Assembly: GCA_016280445.1 (NCBI GenBank)
Contig: JAEEGS010000054.1
Location: 1-45,962, forward strand
Reading direction: 5' to 3'
Source of the DNA: Bacteroidaceae bacterium
GTDB taxonomy: Bacteria > Bacteroidota > Bacteroidia > Bacteroidales > Bacteroidaceae
Length of the DNA: 45,962 bases
Shown: piece after piece, positions 33,299-41,411 of the stretch
How the letters are laid out: every line of letters begins with the position of its first letter
Position numbering within the stretch: the stretch's first letter is position 1
Notes under the pieces: generated by a model
What the model was told of the DNA's origin: nothing
The model's input: the letters and a program-made list of their open reading frames with translations, nothing else
Databases searched by the model: none
Position numbers and translations under genes: made by a program

Positions 33299-36200
33299 CT
33301 ACATTTTCATTCCGTTAAATTCTATGATGTTACCTAATCTGTCTACTTGGATGGGGATACAAGTTTCTTTTATCATTTCGCCTGTGAGGGCACGTGGACT
33401 TTTTGAACTTTGGCTTCCAACTCCAAATTCATCTTGAATAGGATAGGATAGACCCGCTTTTTTTTGATCTGTGAATTTGACGGAAAAAATAGTTTTTGCG
33501 ACAGCATAAGGGACAAACCCTCCTTTGTCGTCATTGGGGTCAATGAATTTGTATATTCTATTTTTATCAACTATGCTATCATCATTCCCCTCTTTCTTTG
33601 GTAGATAAACCAAATCGTTTGGTGATAGAATAAATAGCAATTTACTTTCATGGGCAATAAGCTCTTTGCCTTTCAAATACGCTTCTAATTTGTTCTTCCA
33701 TGTTGAACCATATTCTTTTTGACAGTCAACCATAACATTAAGAGGAATTGTTAAATATGAACGGACGACCTTTGTTTGGCCTGTTTCCATATTCTCTTTC
33801 TCCGTTCCCCAAATAGCAAAGAACAAATTTGTTCCCTTTGCTGCTTCCGCAAACTTCTTCGTTTTATTCCCAGTCTGCCCAATCGCGAATTTATCGGCTT
33901 TCTCATAGACACGGACTTTCAAAATTGGCTGATGGAATTTTCCACTATTCAGTTCTATGATGTTCCGATTCATCTCCTCGATGCCGTCAGGTGAGAACGC
34001 TTGGTCAGGATTGTTGCCTTTGGCTGCTAAATGTTCTAAGAGAATCTTTTGAATGCCGGTATCAGTAACGCTTTCTTTGATTTTCTTTTGGTCAAACGAT
34101 GTGTCAAGTGATTTACGTGTTGCAAAATAGCGTTCCTTTGGTTCTCCGTTTCTCTTCTTCTCGTCTTTGCTAAAATAGTATACCTCAATTTTCTTGAGGT
34201 CAATGTCAGACCATACATCCTTATTTTCTTCTACATATTTCTTTATATACTTGGCATCATACCCTTGCTTAAGGAGCTCTTTTACTTTTCCTTTGAAATC
34301 CTTATTGACTATGTAATTAGGTGTTTTGAGTGCTTCGTTGATAGAAACGGTCTTTTTCAAGCGCAAATTGACTTCGCCAAAAACGGTATCCTTATGCATT
34401 GATTTACGAATGGCCCAACTGCAACCTTTTTCTTGTTTGGTAAATTCTTTTTTGCCGTTTTCGTTAAAATGCTGATAGGAGTTTGTAGTCTTATTGATGA
34501 CTCGGAGGTTCTGCTTGAAACTGACGATGATGTTTTCGAGAACCTGTTTGGCTTCGATAGTGAACGTATCCCAAGGCTTTAAGAATTCTCTCGCAATTTC
34601 CCGCTCTTCTCCTTTAATTATTATCTTCTCGAAACGGCGCAATTTACGCTGTAACTGATAGCGGTTTGTATTATGTTTAGAATGGGCTGCTTCATTGTTA
34701 AGAAGATTCACATGGTCTCTTGTCGTACATGCAATAACAATCGCATCCATCGCATGATGACGGTGGTCAATGCGTTTTTTGTTGAAACCTTTTTGTAGTT
34801 CAAAAGGAACTCTTGGGACTAAGTGCCCTTCATTATTAAGCCGAATGAAACAATCTCTTCCTGTCAATTGATTAAGGCGCAAGAAACGTGGAAGTATGAT
34901 GCTGTTCCAAACATTTTCCATTCCCCAGTCTCTTTTCAAGTAGGTTGTAATAGAACCATTGCAAGAAATAAGATTCTTTGATACAGTTTCTTGCTCATAC
35001 TCTCCATTTTCCATTTTTTCCCGAACAATGTTGGAAAGTACTCCCTTGATAAACTTGCTAATATAGCGACTATCATTCATCTGTCGCTCGATGAAGTCAT
35101 CAGGTATATCCTCCATTAGGAGTTTCTTCATTTTGATACCGTTGGTGGTGTAGTGGTCTTTTACAAATTTCTCATAAGCATCAATAGATTGAATTTTAAC
35201 CGTTCCTCCCTGGCTGAGCTGTACGATTTGTCCTGCACAATTCTTGATGAACTCATAACCCAGTTGACGGTCTTTCAATTTGTTGACTTCGGATTCGCAT
35301 ATCACCTTGTTACTGAAAGAATCATCGAAATAGCGTGATTGAGGGATGATGTGCTCAATCTCGTATGCAGGTGTGAAAAGTTTGGAAAGAGGTATCATCT
35401 CCCCTGTATAGGGAGAACGATATTTCTGTTCTAACCAACATTTGTAACGGATAATGTCAGATTTTGTAGGTTGAGCCGTTTTGGACATTCTTGTTACAAA
35501 TTCATATTCAGAATCTTCTTTTGTAAGATTGTCCAATGCATTCTCTTCGTAAATACGCAGTATTTCCTGTTGACTTGGAGAGAATGGGCGTACATTTTCC
35601 ACATCTGAATTCATGAATTCAAGAAGCATGGCTTTAATCCGAAGATTTGTGTTTTCGTTTTGAAGAATCCGTTCTGTCTGTTTTTTACGTTTATCCGCAG
35701 GCAGTTTCATTTCACGCCCGAGCTCGACGTGTATTTCGTCAATGCTTCCTTCTTGTTTCCATATATCTCGGACAGTTCGTAAGGTTTCAGTAATGATTTG
35801 CTCGACAATTGGATTACGAAGTGAATGTTGTTTGAATCCTCTTAGATAGTGATCAATGTCAGCAGGACTCTCCCATTTTTCTATTTCTTTAGATTCTGAA
35901 TGTCTATCATATACAATATAACAAGCGAGCCATACGGGGAGTCCTCGAAAATGGCTGACATCTGTGAGATTGATGGCCTTTTCTCGAACACGAGTTTTGA
36001 TGCTGTCATCATATTCGCCTGTGATGATTTTCTCAATCCTGTCCAGTGTTTTATTATCAATGGCTTCTGCTTTCCAATAGTTACCCATTCGCATCAATGG
36101 GAGAAGTTTCTTAATAGCTTTCTCTGAATAGGAACCATACTCCTTCTTGAATGGTTTTAACTTGCTGAAGATTGATGCAACACTGTCTTCAAGACTGTTT

Positions 36201-37993
36201 TTGCTGGCGAAGGTCTTTAGCGCTTTGCCGATTTCAGTTTTGTCTTCAACAGAGTAGAGGATGTGCCATAAAGCCATCTCTTTTTCATGAGTGAGAAAAT
36301 CGGTGCTGATATTGCATTTTCCTAATCCAGACAGCAATGCAGCTCTTGTTTCATTGCATGGATATTCTTTGTCTTCTACATAATTCCATCGGAAGGGGTA
36401 TTTGTCCTTTCCTTTTTCCTTTTTTATCTTGAAATAGGAATTGAGTAGTGTGTCCTGCTTAATGGAATTTCTATCATTAAGCCACTCGAAAAGTTTTACA
36501 TAATCATCTTCGTTTTTAAGCAGTTCTGTTGTTACATCAACATCGGTTTGCAATTTGCCTTTGGGTGCATTGCTGAATAAATCAAGTTGCCCATTATTAA
36601 CAATTCGTTCACGCTGATATATGCGTAAGTTCTGAACAAACTGCCAAAGCCTGAATTCTTGGAAAAGGGGATTTGATTTTGCGATACATTTAATTGGGTA
36701 TGTATTCCCATCTTTGTCAGAATGATATTCGTATGGGCAATTGTCAATGAGTGACTTTTTGCTTTTGAGGGGGCGTTGGTAAAACAGAATGTCGTTAACA
36801 AAAAGGGTCACGAAGTCTGGTTTAGCAATGTTGTTTCGATGCGCTTCGTTGCTAGGGTATAACTCTTCTATGCATCTTTGATATAGTTCAGTATCTCTTA
36901 ATTCTGGAATATATTCTTGTTGTGTGTTAAGAATCAGAATGAGTTCATCTTTATAGAACTTCCTCTCAATGGTACGCACCAGTTTGCCAATAATCTTCTG
37001 ATCGGGTTTTTGTAAGAGTTTGTCATAAATGTAGCAACCAACAGTTGTGTTACTATTTTCTATATCTTTCTCTGTACGCAACTTTATCTTGGCATACATC
37101 TTAGCTTTTCGCTGAGCATCCATTCTTTCAATCTCGTCTGTGGATGGCAAGAATGAAAGTTCGTTTTTAGCACTTCCATCCTTCAGTATTGTTGTTTTCA
37201 AGACAAAGTCTCTGGTGTCTCCTTGCCAGTTAGAAACATCATTATAGAAGGATGCACGATATGTCATTCCATTGTCAAGACTCATCTCATACCAATACTT
37301 TTCATATTTCTTATCCTTCTCTTTCTTCTCAACAGACAGTATTTTTGCGCTAATTATCTCAACGGATTCGTTCTCTTTTTCTTCTTCTTCCTCGCCTCGT
37401 AATTGATAATAGCCACGTTTTTGGTTGAATTGCAACAATATCCAGGCAAGTTCTTCTTTCGTGATTCTTTCTGTTAGAGCCTTCTTTCGAAGGAAATAGA
37501 TAGTCCAATCATAAGGAACTTTCTTGTCATCACTCACCAGTTGTGGCTGATTCATCGCAAAATCTGCCAGCATGTCCCTGAAAGAATCCTGAAAAATAAA
37601 TTCGTAAGAGCCATCCTCTTTTCTCTTCCATGCCAATTTGGGTTCACTGTCATCTATAAATTTACCATACAGATTGATCTGTTGTGCAAAATGTTCAGGA
37701 AGGAATCCCATTGTTTTCAATGTTCGCAACAGGCGTTCTCGACGCAATAAGTTACGCTCACGAAGCCGCCGCATCATGCGGAGTCTCGTTCTTTCTGCTG
37801 TTTGGGATATAGAGTTACCCGCATCGAATTTCCCTAAAATGTCTTGTGACATGGGAATGATTCTACTACCAGCTGCACTGATACCAGTTGGTTTTAGGTA
37901 TTTGGTTCCGTTTTCTCGGGTTTCTTCGTTGGCGTTCACTACCGCCCAGCCAATGCTGTTGGTGCCTAAATCAAGGCCTAATATCTTTTTCAT
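33299..37993 (-). CDS. cas9: CRISPR effector nuclease Cas9 (type II-C)
   Basis: A 1564-residue RNA-guided DNA nuclease. RuvC-I is at the N-terminus (KKILGLDLGTNSIGWAVVN, D8) and is followed by an Arg-rich bridge helix near residue 65. RuvC-II is VELGREM with E757. The HNH site EIEHIIPQ has H881. RuvC-III DHRHHAMDA has H1080 and D1083. All catalytic residues are present. The gene order cas9-cas1-cas2 without csn2 or cas4 makes it type II-C. It is longer than most II-C proteins I know of from Bacteroidetes (roughly 1400-1500). The gene is visibly AT-rich compared with its neighbours, suggesting horizontal acquisition. It diverges from the tracrRNA across about 110 bp. Confidence 0.98.
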   Translation of the reverse strand: MKKILGLDLGTNSIGWAVVNANEETRENGTKYLKPTGISAAGSRIIPMSQDILGKFDAGNSISQTAERTRLRMMRRLRERNLLRRERLLRTLKTMGFLPEHFAQQINLYGKFIDDSEPKLAWKRKEDGSYEFIFQDSFRDMLADFAMNQPQLVSDDKKVPYDWTIYFLRKKALTERITKEELAWILLQFNQKRGYYQLRGEEEEEKENESVEIISAKILSVEKKEKDKKYEKYWYEMSLDNGMTYRASFYNDVSNWQGDTRDFVLKTTILKDGSAKNELSFLPSTDEIERMDAQRKAKMYAKIKLRTEKDIENSNTTVGCYIYDKLLQKPDQKIIGKLVRTIERKFYKDELILILNTQQEYIPELRDTELYQRCIEELYPSNEAHRNNIAKPDFVTLFVNDILFYQRPLKSKKSLIDNCPYEYHSDKDGNTYPIKCIAKSNPLFQEFRLWQFVQNLRIYQRERIVNNGQLDLFSNAPKGKLQTDVDVTTELLKNEDDYVKLFEWLNDRNSIKQDTLLNSYFKIKKEKGKDKYPFRWNYVEDKEYPCNETRAALLSGLGKCNISTDFLTHEKEMALWHILYSVEDKTEIGKALKTFASKNSLEDSVASIFSKLKPFKKEYGSYSEKAIKKLLPLMRMGNYWKAEAIDNKTLDRIEKIITGEYDDSIKTRVREKAINLTDVSHFRGLPVWLACYIVYDRHSESKEIEKWESPADIDHYLRGFKQHSLRNPIVEQIITETLRTVRDIWKQEGSIDEIHVELGREMKLPADKRKKQTERILQNENTNLRIKAMLLEFMNSDVENVRPFSPSQQEILRIYEENALDNLTKEDSEYEFVTRMSKTAQPTKSDIIRYKCWLEQKYRSPYTGEMIPLSKLFTPAYEIEHIIPQSRYFDDSFSNKVICESEVNKLKDRQLGYEFIKNCAGQIVQLSQGGTVKIQSIDAYEKFVKDHYTTNGIKMKKLLMEDIPDDFIERQMNDSRYISKFIKGVLSNIVREKMENGEYEQETVSKNLISCNGSITTYLKRDWGMENVWNSIILPRFLRLNQLTGRDCFIRLNNEGHLVPRVPFELQKGFNKKRIDHRHHAMDAIVIACTTRDHVNLLNNEAAHSKHNTNRYQLQRKLRRFEKIIIKGEEREIAREFLKPWDTFTIEAKQVLENIIVSFKQNLRVINKTTNSYQHFNENGKKEFTKQEKGCSWAIRKSMHKDTVFGEVNLRLKKTVSINEALKTPNYIVNKDFKGKVKELLKQGYDAKYIKKYVEENKDVWSDIDLKKIEVYYFSKDEKKRNGEPKERYFATRKSLDTSFDQKKIKESVTDTGIQKILLEHLAAKGNNPDQAFSPDGIEEMNRNIIELNSGKFHQPILKVRVYEKADKFAIGQTGNKTKKFAEAAKGTNLFFAIWGTEKENMETGQTKVVRSYLTIPLNVMVDCQKEYGSTWKNKLEAYLKGKELIAHESKLLFILSPNDLVYLPKKEGNDDSIVDKNRIYKFIDPNDDKGGFVPYAVAKTIFSVKFTDQKKAGLSYPIQDEFGVGSQSSKSPRALTGEMIKETCIPIQVDRLGNIIEFNGMKM

Positions 37994-38031
37994 ATAGGTT
38001 CAGATTTTTCTGGTTTGAAGTTATTTGCCGC

Positions 38032-38039
38032 CAAAATTA
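38032..38039 (-). promoter_or_regulatory. Candidate -7 box of the cas operon
   Basis: Minus-strand TAATTTTG fits TAnnTTTG, 38 bp before the cas9 ATG; no clear -33 element. Confidence 0.45.
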
Positions 38040-38069
38040 CGAAAAAATCAAAGATTTTGTCATAAAAAA

Positions 38070-38101
38070 TTTGCACAAAATCCAAAAACATCATAAATTT
38101 G
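38070..38101 (+). promoter_or_regulatory. Promoter of the tracrRNA
   Basis: TTTG (38070-38073), 20-nt gap, TAAATTTG (38094-38101): near-ideal Bacteroidetes promoter placing the RNA start just before the anti-repeat. Confidence 0.8.
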
Positions 38102-38106
38102 CCTCA

Positions 38107-38190
38107 CTAATTTGAAGCAAATCACAATAAGGATTATTCCGTTGTGAAAACATTCAGGTTTCTGCCCTCGTCCTTAACGGGGGCTTTTTT
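38107..38190 (+). ncRNA. tracrRNA of the type II-C system
   Basis: The anti-repeat at 38107-38128 (CTAATTTGAAGCAAATCACA then AT) is complementary to the first 23 nt of the CRISPR repeat with a single bulged base and one G-U pair. A nexus-like segment (AAGGATTATTCC) follows. The RNA ends with a terminator: GCCCTCGT pairs with ACGGGGGC around CCTTA, then TTTTTT (38185-38190). With crRNA it would be the guide duplex for Cas9. It is transcribed away from cas9 and toward the Cas12a-like repeat, which begins 3 nt beyond its end. Confidence 0.93.
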
Positions 38191-38192
38191 AT

Positions 38193-38267
38193 GTCTATAC
38201 GACAAGAATAAATTCTACTATTGTAGATCGCTCCAGTTCCGCCGTCCTTACCAACCAGTATATACGA
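38193..38267 (+). CRISPR. Solitary type V-A (Cas12a)-like repeat with one spacer-like unit and a decayed second repeat
   Basis: A 36-nt sequence (38193-38228) begins GTCTATACGA and ends TCTACTATTGTAGAT. The end is the Cas12a direct-repeat hairpin: TCTAC, loop TATT, GTAGA, then T. The length and both ends match known Cas12a repeats; one base of the usual AATTTCTAC handle is changed (AAATTCTAC). After 29 nt (38229-38257, a normal Cas12a spacer length) comes GTATATACGA (38258-38267), matching the 5' end of the first repeat at 9 of 10 positions and then diverging, as terminal repeats do. No cas12a gene is in the window. It may be a decayed mini-array or a guide-like RNA for a Cas12a encoded elsewhere. 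Confidence 0.75.
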
Positions 38268-38335
38268 TGTTACGATTAAGTGAGCACTATACAAAATAAA
38301 ACTGCCATTATTTGAGTCAAAATTACAACGTGAAC

Positions 38336-38473
38336 TTATGAATTTATGAATTCATGAATTTTCATGTTGGTTTGGGGGATTATTAATAGGGGGTAGTAAG
38401 AAGAGTATATATATAATATATAATATAACATCGTGCTTGAGCGCACAAAATTCATGAATTCATAAATTCATAA
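38336..38473. repeat. Perfect 27-bp inverted repeat element
   Basis: The arm 38336-38362 (units TTATGAATT, TTCATGAATT) is the exact reverse complement of 38447-38473, enclosing 84 bp that include an AT run (TATATATATAATATA). No ORF or clear target-site duplication. It resembles a small palindromic mobile element. The rest of 38268-38643 has no gene; two GACTTCCAC direct repeats lie at 38496-38504 and 38519-38527. Confidence 0.85.
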
Positions 38474-38643
38474 ACTAGCCTACAATCTGCTTGCTGACTT
38501 CCACACACTCGACTGTGCGACTTCCACCTAATAAGGCTTGTCGCTTACAGTTAATAAGACGCACGAACGCAAGGTGGTAAGGCATAGTAGGTGGCGGCCG
38601 TTTTTCGTGGTGAAAAAAGTTTGGATTTTATTTTGCAATTCGC

Positions 38644-38674
38644 TTGACGTGCCTTCTATATGGTAGTAACTTTG
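38644..38674 (+). promoter_or_regulatory. Strong Bacteroidetes-type promoter in the gene-poor region
   Basis: TTG (38644-38646), 20-nt gap, TAACTTTG (38667-38674). It would drive a transcript covering the short ORF at 38728 and possibly the MORN gene. Confidence 0.6.
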
Positions 38675-38727
38675 CAGCGTCTTTTTTAAGGCTATCGATT
38701 GTTTAACTTTCAAAACCAAATTACAAC

Positions 38728-38826
38728 ATGGCGAGGTTTCAACAGTGTTCCGTTTTATCACCCCCAAGGGGGTATGTGGAGAGTGTTTCGTGCGAAAAAT
38801 GGCACAAATTTCATAATAAAACTTAA
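38728..38826 (+). CDS. Short ORF (32 aa) behind a good promoter, possibly a truncated gene
   Basis: ATG at 38728 opens MARFQQCSVLSPPRGYVESV and stops at 38824-38826. It has a promoter 54 bp upstream and an A-rich start context, so it may be expressed, but 32 residues with no recognised family suggests a gene remnant. A CCCCCAAGGGGG palindrome at 38761-38772 lies within it. The leader (38712-38727) resembles the tracrRNA anti-repeat at 13 of 16 positions. Confidence 0.3.
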   Translation: MARFQQCSVLSPPRGYVESVSCEKWHKFHNKT

Positions 38827-38855
38827 CTGATGGTGGAGGTTTGAAAAAAAGTTGG

Positions 38856-38863
38856 TATCTTTG
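38856..38863 (+). promoter_or_regulatory. Candidate -7 box for the MORN-repeat gene
   Basis: TATCTTTG fits TAnnTTTG, 42 bp before the ATG at 38906. Confidence 0.5.
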
Positions 38864-38905
38864 TCAAATAAATTTTTTAATGACTATAAAAGAACTTTTA
38901 TATAT

Positions 38906-40027
38906 ATGAAGATTTCAAGATATATGTTGGTGGGCGCGATGATGTTGTTTAGTGCGTCTGTGAGTGCCCAGAAGGTGACGATTGGCAATTATGTTTTCAC
39001 GAAGGATAAGGCGACGTATTATGGCGAACTGGAGGGCGGAAAGCCGAACGGGAAGGGAAAGACGACATTCCAGAATGGTGACACGTATGAGGGTGAGTAT
39101 GTGAAGGGCAAGCGACAGGGTGAGGGTGTGTATATCTTCACGGACGGTGAGAAGTATGAGGGCACTTGGCATCTGGACCATCAGCATGGACATGGTGTCT
39201 TTTACTTTGCTAACAACAATAAGTATGATGGCCTCTGGAACAAGGATTATCAGGAGGGGCTGGGCACCATGTACTACTACAATGGTGACAAGTATGTGGG
39301 CGACTGGTTTCAGGACATGAGACAGGGTAAGGGCCGCTACACGTGGGCTAACGGCATCTTCTACGATGGCGAATGGAAGAACGACAAGAAGTCGGGTCGT
39401 GGTATATTTGACTGGCGTGACGGTTCGCGCTATGATGGCATGATGGATAATGACATGCGCAACGGAAACGGCAAGTACACGTATGCCAACGGCGATGTGT
39501 ACACGGGCGGCTGGAAGGATGACCTGATGCACGGAAGGGGCATCTACAAGTTCAAGAACGGCGACGTGTATGATGGCGAATACCAGAATGGCGAACGCAC
39601 GGGTCAGGGTATGTTCACGTATGTTGACAAGCGCCGCTATGTGGGTCATTTCAAGAATGGCTACATGGACGGCTTCGGTACGTTTTATTGGCCTGATGGT
39701 TCGAAGTATGAGGGCTATTGGGTGGAAGACCGCGAGCATGGTACGGGCAAGTTCACTACGGCAAAGGGTGACACGTATGATGGTCAGTGGGCTGCTGGCG
39801 AGATGAATGGTGAGGGTGTGTTGCGCCTGGCTGACGGCACGAGATTCAGAGGCCACTTCAAGGATGGCATGAAGAACGGAAAGGGTGTGGAGGAGACTCC
39901 TGACGGTGTGCGCTTTGAGGGCTCGTTCTTCAACGACCTGCGGGATGGCTCGTTTGTGGAGAAGGATCGTAACGGTAACGTGCTTCGCAAGGGCATTTAC
40001 AACCGCGGTAAGTTGATGGGAGAGTGA
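38906..40027 (+). CDS. Exported MORN-repeat protein
   Basis: A 373-residue protein starting at the ATG at 38906 with a signal peptide (cleavage near VSAQKV); the earlier in-frame GTG at 38852 precedes the promoter box. The mature part is almost entirely fourteen 23-residue MORN repeats of the form YxGxWxxxxxxGxGxxxxxxGD, from about residue 35 to the C-terminus, with a short tail. MORN arrays form long beta-hairpin stacks used in membrane or protein contacts; the specific role is unknown. It is followed by an AATTGA-repeat spacer and the inositol monophosphatase gene. Confidence 0.9.
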   Translation: MKISRYMLVGAMMLFSASVSAQKVTIGNYVFTKDKATYYGELEGGKPNGKGKTTFQNGDTYEGEYVKGKRQGEGVYIFTDGEKYEGTWHLDHQHGHGVFYFANNNKYDGLWNKDYQEGLGTMYYYNGDKYVGDWFQDMRQGKGRYTWANGIFYDGEWKNDKKSGRGIFDWRDGSRYDGMMDNDMRNGNGKYTYANGDVYTGGWKDDLMHGRGIYKFKNGDVYDGEYQNGERTGQGMFTYVDKRRYVGHFKNGYMDGFGTFYWPDGSKYEGYWVEDREHGTGKFTTAKGDTYDGQWAAGEMNGEGVLRLADGTRFRGHFKDGMKNGKGVEETPDGVRFEGSFFNDLRDGSFVEKDRNGNVLRKGIYNRGKLMGE

Positions 40028-40032
40028 TGGAT

Positions 40033-40079
40033 TTGATCATTGACAATTGACAATAGATAATTGAAAGTTGATAATTGAT
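40033..40079. repeat. AATTGA-type short intergenic repeat
   Basis: Tandem TTGACAATTGA/TAATTGA units fill the 50-bp gap between the MORN gene and the monophosphatase; the last unit supplies part of the next start codon context (TTGATG). Confidence 0.7.
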
Positions 40080-40878
40080 GAGGCCTTGGGAGGACATATT
40101 GGAGGAGGTGAAGGCGTTGGCTGTGGAGGCTGGCGAGTTCATTGCTGAGCAGCGCGAGGGGTTTGACTGGAGCAGGGTGGAGGCGAAGCAGAGCCACGAT
40201 TATGTGAGCGATGTGGACAGGCGATGTGAGCAGATGGTGGTTTCGCGACTGAAGGAGATTCTGCCTGAAGCGGGTTTCATCACTGAGGAGAAGACGGTGG
40301 AGCAGAGGGGTGGAGATGCTGAACTGCTGTGGGTGGTTGACCCGCTGGACGGCACGACGAACTTCATCCACGATTTGGCGCCATATTGTGTGTGCATCGC
40401 ACTGAGAAATAAGGAGACGCTCTTGCTGGGTGTGGTGTATGAGGTGACGCGGAAGGAACTCTACAGCGCGGTGAGGGGTGGGGGTGCCTACCTGAACGGG
40501 AAGCGCATTCATGTGTCTGCCTTGACGGATTTGGATCAGGCGCTGGTGATGATTGGTTATCCCTATAATGCGGATGGTTGGAGGGAGTTCTGCCTGAACT
40601 TGACGGGACGGCTGTATGGTCATTGTGCCAGCATCAGAAGCAATGGCAGCGCGGAGGCGGAACTCTGTTATGTGGCGGCTGGAAAGATTGATGTGTATCT
40701 GGAGTCGTTCATTCAGCCTTGGGATGTGGCGGCTGGTGCCTGCATCTTGATGGAGGCTGGCGGACGGGTGACGGACTACAGCGGTGGGGATGAATTGTGG
40801 CCGAGCGGTAGGCAAGTGCTGGCTACGAATGGTGTGTTGCATGAGCGGATGTTGAGGGAGTTGACAATTGATAATTGA
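40078..40878 (+). CDS. Inositol monophosphatase family phosphatase
   Basis: A 266-residue Mg-dependent phosphatase of the SuhB/inositol monophosphatase family. It starts at the ATG at 40078, with an in-frame TTG just before it. The metal-site residues are present: the EEK glutamate near residue 73, DPLDGTTNF (DxxDGTxN motif) near 90 and WDVAAG near 220. It would hydrolyse inositol-1-phosphate or a related sugar phosphate or nucleotide (CysQ-like roles are possible); SuhB-type proteins can also act in transcription. The last residues LTIDN and the stop are encoded by an AATTGA repeat. yhcH-like and glgB genes follow. Confidence 0.92.
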   Translation: MRPWEDILEEVKALAVEAGEFIAEQREGFDWSRVEAKQSHDYVSDVDRRCEQMVVSRLKEILPEAGFITEEKTVEQRGGDAELLWVVDPLDGTTNFIHDLAPYCVCIALRNKETLLLGVVYEVTRKELYSAVRGGGAYLNGKRIHVSALTDLDQALVMIGYPYNADGWREFCLNLTGRLYGHCASIRSNGSAEAELCYVAAGKIDVYLESFIQPWDVAAGACILMEAGGRVTDYSGGDELWPSGRQVLATNGVLHERMLRELTIDN

Positions 40879-40879
40879 A
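40861..40879. repeat. AATTGA-type short repeat overlapping a stop codon
   Basis: TTGACAATTGATAATTGAA: the monophosphatase stop codon TGA (40876-40878) is part of the repeat. Confidence 0.65.
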
Positions 40880-40929
40880 AGTTGTGAAGAGATAATAAAA
40901 CTAATTATAAACCTTAAATAACCGATTGT

Positions 40930-41373
40930 ATGATTTTAGACACGCTTGAAAACTTTGGCAAGTATGCCAATCTGAACCCCTTGTTTCCCAAGGTGGCTGA
41001 GTATCTTCAGAACACGGACTTGATGGCGCAGGAGCCAGGCAGGGTGAACATCGACGGCAACAAACTTTTTGTCAATCACAACGTGACGAAGGGAAAGTCT
41101 GTGGATGAGGCCAAGATGGAAACGCACGATGCCATGATTGACATCCAGATTCCACTTTCATGCCCGGAGGTGATGGGATACATGCCTCGCCAGTATTTGT
41201 CGGAGGCTAAGTATGATGCTGCAAAGGATATCACGTTCTATCCTGACAAGCCTGAGCAGTACATCACGGTGCATCCGGGTGAGTTTGTCATCTTCTTCCC
41301 ACAGGATGGGCATGCTCCTTGCATCTCGCCTGTTCCTGAGTATAAGAAGATTATTTTTAAGGTGAAGGCTTAG
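40930..41373 (+). CDS. YhcH/YjgK/YiaL family protein
   Basis: A 147-residue protein of the YhcH/YjgK/YiaL (DUF386) family, a cupin-fold group. The family features are DTLENFGKYA at the start, ETHDAMIDIQIPL in the middle and VHPGEFVIFFPQDGHAPC near the C-terminus, where His and Glu would bind a metal. Relatives occur in sugar-acid and sialic-acid gene clusters and are proposed sugar epimerases or binding proteins; the substrate here is unknown. It stands between the monophosphatase and glycogen branching enzyme genes with AATTGA spacers, possibly as one transcript. Confidence 0.9.
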   Translation: MILDTLENFGKYANLNPLFPKVAEYLQNTDLMAQEPGRVNIDGNKLFVNHNVTKGKSVDEAKMETHDAMIDIQIPLSCPEVMGYMPRQYLSEAKYDAAKDITFYPDKPEQYITVHPGEFVIFFPQDGHAPCISPVPEYKKIIFKVKA

Positions 41374-41382
41374 GAAGGTGAT

Positions 41383-41409
41383 CATTGATAATTGAAAATT
41401 GATAATTTA
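41383..41409. repeat. AATTGA-type short intergenic repeat
   Basis: CATTGATAATTGAAAATTG units just before the glgB start codon. Confidence 0.65.
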
Positions 41410-41411
41410 TT

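Noticed and set aside
38528-38767. 79-codon minus-strand ORF in the region after the tracrRNA
   Set aside because: It runs antisense through a clear promoter and the small ORF, with no start context or family resemblance; treated as non-coding.
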